64,000 bases of DNA, from positions 15,031,501 to 15,095,500 of the forward strand of contig OZ021729.1 of the NCBI GenBank assembly GCA_963978545.1, written 5' to 3'. Source of the stretch: Linyphia triangularis (lineage: Eukaryota; Arthropoda; Arachnida; Araneae; Linyphiidae). This document shows, in pieces, positions 56,331-64,000 of the stretch. The translations under genes were made by a program, and so were the position numbers. A model generated the notes under the pieces. That model was not told the DNA's origin, did not search any database, and worked only from the letters and a program-made list of their open reading frames with translations. The first letter of the stretch is position 1. Every line of letters starts with the position of its first letter.

Positions 56331-57171
56331 GTTACGAATTTTTGTATATTTGTAAATATTTCGTAGTGATAATTTCGTAAATAGGAAAATTTATGTACAT
56401 TTTTCATAAGGCAGGGCAATACTTCGCCTTTAAGTTGGTTTCCCGACAATATGGGTGTTATCGCTTGATAACGGGTTTTACAGAGGTAACTCTGGGAAGC
56501 GAGTTTCAAGGGGCAGAGCATTTAACATTATGGTAATGGGAATCTCGCCAAATTGGCAAGATGGAGCCAAGTTGGCGACGGTTTTGGCGACTAATTTTTG
56601 TCGCCAAATTCGGCGAACTATCTAACTATACTAAACTTCAACTTAACTAGACATCACTTAGACGATAGATCGTCACAGTGCTCATATGTATTTAATCCAT
56701 TTTGGCTGAGTGAAGACATAATTCTCGCCAAACCTTATAGCCTTTTGTTCTCTATAGGGTTGTGGTTTGGCGAACATTATGCTTTCACGCCGCCAAAATG
56801 GATTAAATATCTACGAGCACTGTGACGATCTACCGTCTAAGTGATGTCTAGTTAAGTTGAAGTTTAGTATAACTATTAACTAACTAATAGAACTATCTAA
56901 CTAACTCTACTCACGGCAGTCCTTATATAGGAGTGGTGAACTTTCTTGAAATTTCTAGAGGTAGATATTTGGAGAACTTTCCAGATTGTAGTCGAAAAGT
57001 CCTATACATGTACATGGGATAAATGTACCTATACATGTACCGAAAATGTCGCCAAAACCATCGCCAACTTGGCTCTATCTCGCCAATTTGGCGAGATTCC
57101 CATTACCATAATGTTAAATGCCCTGCCCCTTGAAACTCGCTTCCCAGAGTTACCTATTTTCCTTTACAATT
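56331..57171. mobile_element. Two LTR pieces in inverted orientation around a small MITE
   Basis: 56331-56626 matches the first part of the LTR at 21952 in plus orientation (tgttacgaatttttgtat). About 56880-57171 matches the same family in minus orientation. The 245-bp TATACTAA element at 56627-56871 lies between. Confidence 0.6.
56627..56871. mobile_element. TATACTAA MITE, intact copy
   Basis: Near-perfect inverted repeat over most of its length; begins tatactaaacttcaactt and ends with the complement. Same family as 1841-2756. Confidence 0.75.
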
Positions 57172-57244
57172 AAGGAAGTTGTTAACTTCCCTGACGGTTA
57201 ACTGAAAGTATAACACAATCAGTGCTCAATTGTCAAATTCAATT

Positions 57245-57385
57245 GTTAACTATACAATAGGGATGGAACGGATGTGAGTTTTGCCGGATACCGGATTTCG
57301 GATATCCGGGGTACCATGTGTACCGGATACGGATATCCGAAACGGATTTCACCGGATATCCGGCCGGATATTCGGTCTATATACT
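57245..57385. repeat. CCGGATATCCGG-rich hAT-like terminal stretch
   Basis: Dense short palindromes (ggatatccg and relatives) following atagggatggaacgg, as in the ends of some hAT families. Other end not located. Confidence 0.35.
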
Positions 57386-57459
57386 AAAAACGATAGTTAT
57401 ACGATATGCTATACGAAAAAAATGGTCATGATATGAAGTATCAAGTAAATTATAATTAG

Positions 57460-57722
57460 TGGTTAGCGCACCGCACTGCATGCCACAGGTCCATGGTTTG
57501 ATTCGTGGACTGGGCAAGGTTGACTTAGCTGTTTATACCTGATAGAAATAAACTGAGGAGGACCATGCATGGTTGGGAACTAAACACTGGGGTTCGGTGT
57601 CAGAATGACCATCTGACCGGAACATCTGCTATGTGACACACAAATGCCACAGTCAAGAAAGCTGAGCTGGGCCTAGCAGGCCTTGGTCCACACGGGCTGT
57701 CGCGCCACTGAGTTATTTTTTT
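57460..57722 (+). mobile_element. SINE family C
   Basis: tRNA-like head agtggttagcgcaccgcact with B box ggtttgattcg, then a unique body and tail cgcgccactgagttatttt. Single copy in the window; target duplication not resolved. Confidence 0.55.
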
Positions 57723-59040
57723 TTTATTTAAACTTTAGTTGATGAAACGATGTTTTAGTGATGCCAATACTTACACTTGCTGAACAATTTTGAAACTTCA
57801 TCACCATTTTGTTTGTGTGTTACTTAAAATTGTACCAAATATTCTGCAATGTGATCAAAATATTTCAGAAATAAGTTTGTAAATTGTTACTCAACTTCTT
57901 CTTACCTTGTATCATGTAATGTAAACAAAAGATAATCTTCCTCAAGTCTGCATAAATATCCTATATTGCTTTTACCCGAATAACACACAGCAATTGTACT
58001 GAAGTCAAAATAATAAAACAATGGAATTCCAGTAACTAATGATATTTATTTCTAGTTTATTAAGACAAATGTGTTAAAAAATACTTAATAAAACTGACAA
58101 CAAATTTAATAAGAATTTTTTTTAATTTGATTGAAATATATGCAATACTTTCAACAATATCAATCTGTTTTGGAACAGATGTAGTATAGAAGGTTCTGCA
58201 ATTTGTTTTTTTATCAAGCAATACAATGTTGAAGTGCAAAATATAGCTACTTTCAATTTACTTCATGCATTGTTTATAATTGATAAATGATTACAAAATT
58301 ATACCGGATGCATTTGTTAATAACAAAAGATTTATTTTAAATATTTTATAAAATGGAAGTCTATTTTTTTTTGTAATGCACCTAAAACATTACGGATTTA
58401 AAGAAATCTCGTAGAAAACTTAAATTGGATCTATCGGAATATTCCGTCTTGAAATATAAACTAAAAAAAATTCGAACCCGAAATTCATCAACATTATGTT
58501 ATACCATATTAAAAATATATGGTCTATTCCTAGTTGACGTTAAAATATCGCCAAGCCGATTTGGCGCTGTTTTGTAGGCGATAAAGTTCTAAATTTGGCA
58601 ACCCCATTTTTTTTATTGACGTGCTTTGGTTTCAACATTTCTATACCACAAATCATGGAGCTGGTTCGTTTCTCACTTTTTCATATTGGAATTCCAAATT
58701 GGCGACATTCTGGCTTTGTCGCCAACTTTTCAAAAGTGCGCCAACCCATAAACGTGATCTAGGAATTTACCAAATATATATTTAATATAAACAAACAAAA
58801 TTAGTACTGACATATTTTTGTGGTTAAGGCTTTTGCTTTAGGATCATCTAAACTCCACAATTTTGGTACAAATAATGTCGATTCCAATGTTGTCTGCGTG
58901 CATTTCTTGTTTTGATGAATTGTTTTTTCTTGATATACCAGCTTTCAACTTCTGCCAATGAAAAATCAGAAATTAGACCATACCATTCACAGCTTAAAGG
59001 GGTAGGGTATTATAGTAGTTAAAAAAGGAGAGTCCTGAGC
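57723..59040. other. No gene recognised
   Basis: AT-rich. The part at 58545-58765 has ggcgac-rich text ending gccaacccataaacgtga, shared with 5715-5785 (gccaacccatacacgtaga), so a further dispersed repeat. Confidence 0.4.
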
Positions 59041-59067
59041 CAGGGCGGTATGCGGTATGGGATGAGG

Positions 59068-59170
59068 GATGATGACGTCACCGGAAGTGGGCGTGGCCGG
59101 ACATGCCGTCACAGGAAGTGACATCACCGGATATGACGTCACCGGAAATCACGTGACCGGAAGTGGAGTG
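59068..59170. promoter_or_regulatory. Cluster of TGACGTCA and CCGGAAGT motifs
   Basis: TGACGTCA at 59073 and 59134, with ccggaagtg at 59081 and 59158 and near-matches between. These are consensus sites for CREB/ATF and ETS factors in animals. Function not shown. Confidence 0.4.
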
Positions 59171-59204
59171 GAGTTGTTTCCTTCCTGCTGCTGTTTTAGT
59201 TTCA

Positions 59205-60215
59205 TTATAAGCTGTTTGTGTATGACGTCACAGTGGGTATGACGTCATAATGTGTTTTATATTAAAGTTTTGAGCGGTGGCAACACTTTTTTAGTTTCTG
59301 TTTATCTTTCAGACGGGGTTGAGTTGTTCTAGGACTGCTTCTTAGCGAATAAGTTAGAGTGATAGGCTTTTATTGCGTGACGTCACAGTGGGTATGACGT
59401 CATAATGTGTTTTATATCAAAGTTTTGAGCGGTGGCAACACTTTTTTAGTTTCGGTTTATCTTTCAGACGGGGTTGAGTTGTTCTAGGACTGCTTGTAAA
59501 TGAATAAGTTAGAGTGATAGGTTTTTATTGCGTGACGTCACAGTGGGAATGACGTCATAATGTGTTTTATATCAAAGTTTTGAGTGGTGGCAACACTTTT
59601 TTAGTTTCGGTTTATCTAACAGACGGAGTTGAGTTGTTCTAGGACTGCTTCTTAGCGAATAAGTTAGAGTGATAGGCTTTTATTGCGTGACGTCACAGCG
59701 GGTATGACGGCATAATTTATTTTATATCAAAGTTTTGAGCGGTGGCAACACTTTTTAGGTTTTGTTTCCAGTTAACTGGAGTTGAGTTGTTCTAGGGCTG
59801 CTTCTTAACGAATAAGTTAGAGTGATAGGCTTTTATTGCGTGACGTCACAGTGAGTATGACGTCATAACTTGCTTAACGTTAAAAGTTTTGAGCGGTGGC
59901 AACACTTTTTAGTTTCGATTTACCTTTAAGGCGGAGTTGAGTTGTTCTAGGGCTGCTTCTAAGTGAATAAGTTAGAGTTATAGGTATTTTTTACTAGTGA
60001 CGTCACAGTGGGTATGACGTCATTCATGATTTTACAAAACTTACCTTTAAGACGATGGCAGCAATAGAAATATGCTAAGTTTTAGGCGGGATGGAGTTGA
60101 GTTGTTTTAGGGCTACTTTTAAGTGAATAACTTAGAGTGATAGGCTGTTTTACCAGTGACGTCACAGTGTTAATGTAGTGGGGATGACGTCACGATTTGC
60201 TTTATATCAAAGTTT
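59205..60215 (+). repeat. 155-bp satellite with paired TGACGTCA, seven units
   Basis: The first motif of each pair starts at 59223, 59378, 59533, 59688, 59841, 59998 and 60157. In the first six units the second lies 17 bp on (one degraded to TGACGGCA at 59705); in the last unit the gap is 28 bp. Between pairs the unit carries gagcggtggcaacactttt and gttgagttgttctag. Confidence 0.92.
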
Positions 60216-60239
60216 AAGGAATGGCAACATCTTGTATCC

Positions 60240-60330
60240 TGATATATAGCTAAGTCTCCTTTGATTGGTTGAAATAAAAGCTCACTTCTGATTGGTTAGA
60301 ATATGTCACGTGATTTCAAATGCTCTTCTC
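60240..60330. promoter_or_regulatory. CCAAT and E-box motif group
   Basis: Two inverted CCAAT boxes (gattggtt at about 60259 and 60291) and tcacgtga at about 60307, directly after the satellite. Promoter-like composition only. Confidence 0.3.
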
Positions 60331-60382
60331 ATTGACTATACAATTTAGTAAGACAGTTTTCTATTAAGTTTAATGTAATTGC

Positions 60383-60397
60383 GGCGCCATCTAGTGG
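60383..60397 (-). promoter_or_regulatory. CTCF-like binding site
   Basis: The minus strand reads CCACTAGATGGCGCC, which fits the CTCF core consensus CCASYAGRKGGCRSY at every position. One site, no occupancy data. Confidence 0.45.
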
Positions 60398-60399
60398 TA

Positions 60400-61272
60400 G
60401 GAAGGAATATAAATTACATAGTTTATAACTTTTCATGCTTAACCATTAAAAACTTCAAATACATGCAAAGATAATATACTAACACAAATGCGTAAAGTTT
60501 CGGATTGAGTGGATTTTTTTTTTTCTATAAATGCTTAACACATTTAAACTAATGTTGAGAGATATAATGGCAAGACACTTTTAATGAATCAGGTTTAATC
60601 AATGTTAGACACATAAAGTCTAATTATTTTCTCAGTAACAGTATGAAATGTAAATATAAATTAAAATTTATGAGATAAAAATTTAAACTTTGCAATCTTA
60701 ACGTGAAATTTTTTTTTACAGAGCTTAACATGTCATTAAAAAGTTTTTTTTTCTTTTATTGTCATAGTTTTTGAGGGATTGAATACACAATAAAAAGAAC
60801 TTAGACTAGAATTAATTTTTAATATTCAGCAACTGAAATCCATTATGGAAGTTAAAGCAATGATTTTTCAATTATTTTTAGGTTGAGTTAGTCTGACCCT
60901 GTTGAAGGGAATTAGTAGTTGTAGTGTGTTCACACGTGACTTTGCAATACAATATTAGTAATATACATTTCCAAAAAGAAATATTTATCACTTTGAATAG
61001 AAAAATGACGATTTTTTATTTTTTTTATTTATGCAAGTATTATTCTCAATTTTGTAAATTTTAAATGTATTATCCATATTTTATTGAGGAATCTATAATT
61101 TTTTTCTTCTTCTTCCAGAATGGTTTAGGAAAAACATTTCTTTTTACTCAGAACAATGTTTTCAAAGAGATGGAAATACATAACTTTTCGATATATCAAC
61201 CTTCAAATACTTTGAAATTGATTCTATTTGTTACAACCGGTTGTAATTTAAAGCTATACTGTACTATTTCGA
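60400..61272. other. No gene recognised
   Basis: AT-rich sequence leading into the foldback structure; nothing supportable. Confidence 0.4.
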
Positions 61273-62164
61273 GCGATATTATATATCTTAGCTACTTACA
61301 GTCTATGTTAAAATTTATATTACCAATAAACTTGTTAGAAATTAATATGTTTATGTTAGTTATATTAATCAAGATAGTTTTTATTGTACGATGATACTTA
61401 CTTGAGTTGATGAATGGCAACACAGAACTAGCTGCTAATGCTGAATAGAGATGTGATAACTGATTTTGGATACTCTAATGCCTAAATAAGAGAGAAAAAG
61501 TAACATACTTGAACATCTTACAACTAAGAATTCAAAAGTGAACGTGAAAATTTACTTTACGAATAAAAATCATGTCTTTAAAATGTGTACGAATATCACT
61601 AAATTCTTAAGATGTTTTAAAAGTCTTGCAGGTGATTTTCAAAACTTAAATGCATATCTACAATGTATTTAATATCTACAATTTATTTAATATTTTCCCC
61701 CAATTCACCTTTCTTAGATAAGTAAAATAAACCTTAGTCAGCATGTATTGCACGAGTTAATACGACACCTTAACGTATATTATTACAAAGTAAATTATCT
61801 AAGTCTTTCTTGAAGTAACATAAATTTCCAACTTGCATTGATTTTCCGATTGAAAAGTAGAGGTGAATTTTTTTCCTTGGAGTATCTATAACTAGTATTT
61901 ATTTTAAATCTCTTACTATTTTTCTTCTATGTAACAATTTTGTTAAGTTTTACCCGTATTGTAGCATATAATCTCACTGAGTTTGAACAATATTCAATGT
62001 TTTAGACAATAGAAAAGTTTTCAAGTAGAAATGATCTTAAATTCTCCAAGTGAATCATACTTTTTGGAAGAAAGTCCATGCGAATTCTACCTTCACTTAC
62101 TAATGTGTCTTTGAAATCCACTTCATTCATTCCAAGTTTTCACAAACATTTCATTATGAAAAAG

Positions 62165-62400
62165 GAAAAGTAGGAAAACGATAATCTCGAAGACCTGCTG
62201 ACACACCGCAGCATCACCCGCTGCTTGCGCGTCGATGCTGTTGTTCTTGCTGTACAAGTCTCCCGACCTGTTTGAACAAGTATTAGCGTGACTCATCCTC
62301 CGGTCTAAAAATGCCGGCAAGTGGCGTATCACCTACCGCTAACCTGATTGGCTAATTACCGTCACATGCTTATCACCTCGTTTAAAGACGTGAATTTTAT
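62165..62400 (-). other. GC-rich island, possible first exon or promoter
   Basis: Clearly higher in GC and CpG than its surroundings. On the minus strand tagccaatcagg precedes an ATG at 62295 and an open frame with NNSIDAQAAGDAAVCQQ. No splice partner or homologue was identified. Confidence 0.3.
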
Positions 62401-63785
62401 ATGTAAAGTAAATTTTTACGCTAACGCTTAAATTCTTTGCTATAGAAAGTTCAAGTATGTTATTTTTTTCTCTTATATGTTACATTTTAAACACATGATA
62501 TGAAATTTTTACGTTATGCTTATCTTAGAAATTTTTGAGTATGTTACTTTTTCTTTTATTTAACATTAACCTAAGAGTTTAATTGTATATGAAGAGTAAA
62601 TTGTCACGTTAAAGTTTAAAGACATGATATTTATACGTGAAGTAAATTTTCGTGTAAAGGTTAAAATTCTTTATCTTTGAAATTTTTATTCTGTTAAATT
62701 TCCCATTATTTAACATTAACCTAAGAAAATAATTGTGTTTGAAATTTTCGCGTATTGTTTAAATTGTTGTCGAAGAAAGTTTAAGTATGTTATTTTTTTT
62801 TCTTCTCTAATTTAGCATTATTCTTACACATTTTAAAGATAAAAATGTTATGTGTGAAATAAATTTTCGCGTATTGTTTCAATTCCTTACCTTATAAATT
62901 TTTAATATTTCTTTTTCTCTAATTTAGCGTTATTCTTACACATTTGAAAGACATAATTTTTATATGTGAGGTAAATTTTCGCGTATTATTTGAATTCTTT
63001 GCCTTATAAATTTTTAGAGTTTCTTTTTTTTATCTTATTTATCGTTGATATAAGAGTATGATAGTACATGTAAAGTTAATTTTAACGTTCAATTTTAAAT
63101 TCTTCGCCTTGTAAATTTTTAGTGTTTCTTTTTTCTAAAAGTTAGAGTTGTCATTATACATTTTAAAGACATGAACGGCAATGTTTGAATTCTTTGTCGT
63201 AGAAATTATAGGTATGTTATACTTTCATCCTACATTTCAAATTTAAAGTCGTGATTTTTATATGTGAAGAACATTTTTTACGTTAATGTCAAAGTTATTT
63301 GTCGTACAAAGTTTAAGTGTGTTACTTTTTTTCTTTTATTTAGCGATATTTCTACATATTTTAATATCGGTATTTTTATGTGTAAAGTAAAATTTTACGT
63401 TAATGTTAAAGTTATTTGTCGTAGAAAGTTTAAGTACGTTACTTTTCTCTTGCATGTTATATTTTAAAGTCGTGATTTTTATACATGAAGGGAATTTTCG
63501 CGTAAAGGTTAAATATTTATCTTGGAAATTTTAAGTAAGTTACTTTTTTTCTCTTATTTAGCGATATTTTTACACATTTTAAAGTGATTTTTATGTGTAA
63601 AGTAAGTTTTTTTCGTTAATTTTAAAGTTATTTGTCGTAAAGAGTTTAAGTATGTTACTTTTTTCTCTTATTTAGTGATATTCGTACACATTTTAAAGAC
63701 ATGATATTTATTCGTAAAGTAAATTTTCATGTTCACTTTTGAATTCTTAGTTGTAAGATGTTCAAGTATGTTACTTTTTCTCTCT
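62400..63785. repeat. Degenerate satellite, about 13 units of 85-150 bp
   Basis: An anchor like aagtatgttactttttctc recurs near 62454, 62539, 62688, 62784, 62904, 63016, 63120, 63212, 63316, 63432, 63533, 63650 and 63765. Between anchors acacattttaaagacatga and taaattttcgcgt recur with drift. Confidence 0.8.
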
Positions 63786-64000
63786 TATTTAAACATTAGA
63801 GTATCCAAAATCAGTTATCACATATCTATTCAGCATTAGCAGCTAGTTCTGTGTTGCCATTCATCAACTTAAGTAAGTATCATTGTACAATAAAAACTAT
63901 CTTGATTAATATAACTAACATGGACATATTAATTTCTAACTAGTTTAATGGTAATATAAATTTTAACATAGACAGTAAGTAGCTAAGATATATAATATCG

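Larger units (their letters stand above)
61273..64000. repeat. Large foldback structure, open at the right edge
   Basis: The left arm 61273-61603 is the reverse complement of 63672-64000, including gcaacacagaactagctgct and its partner near 63840. The right arm runs off the window. The interior holds a GC-rich island and a satellite whose last unit forms part of each arm. Confidence 0.85.

Overview
The window is AT-rich, intron- and transposon-dense animal DNA, not bacterial. Exons have GT-AG borders, introns run to many kilobases, and DNA transposons, tRNA-derived SINEs, a Helentron-like element and solo LTRs are layered into each other. The mix of Tc1/mariner, hAT, TTAA-flanked and Helentron-like families suggests an arthropod, perhaps a chelicerate such as a spider; that is inference and no species is claimed.

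One protein-coding gene can be assembled by hand. It runs on the minus strand from a signal-peptide exon at 51.5 kb to about 3.7 kb and continues past the left edge. Eight exons join in phase 1 at every junction and encode 356 residues: signal peptide, LDLa, EGF-like, four LDLa, EGF-like, LDLa. This is a modular receptor ectodomain of the LDL-receptor/LRP superfamily. No YWTD propeller exon was found between the modules, so the domain order is unusual. No intact transposase and no tRNA or rRNA gene was found.

Layout, left to right. 1-3.7 kb: nested short elements. 3.7-22.9 kb: exons 8 to 3, separated by a foldback mariner, a composite Tc1-like transposon carrying a hAT MITE, a Helentron-like element and a SINE, a near-perfect palindrome, and two solo LTRs (one makes up nearly all of intron 3). 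24.6-25.4 kb: a three-copy SINE array. 30.3 kb: exon 2. 30.4-51.4 kb: the 21-kb intron 1, dominated by a 14-kb array of about 31 SINE units with period 271 or 258 bp. That array holds two copies of a 3,015-bp transposon within a tandem duplication of 5,977 bp. 51.4 kb: exon 1. 52-57 kb: more Tc1/mariner-type relics and SINEs. 59-60.4 kb: a 155-bp satellite with paired TGACGTCA motifs, CCAAT/E-box motifs and a CTCF-like site. 61.3 kb to the end: a large foldback structure around a degenerate ~109-bp satellite and a small GC-rich island.

The most informative observation is how the SINE arrays arose. At both arrays the outer borders keep the target-site duplications of two separate same-orientation SINE insertions 78-105 bp apart, and the repeated unit is one SINE plus the unique DNA between them. 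The smaller array has undergone one unequal exchange and its middle SINE is visibly chimeric. The larger looks like the same process run to about 31 units, then hit by a transposon and duplicated again.
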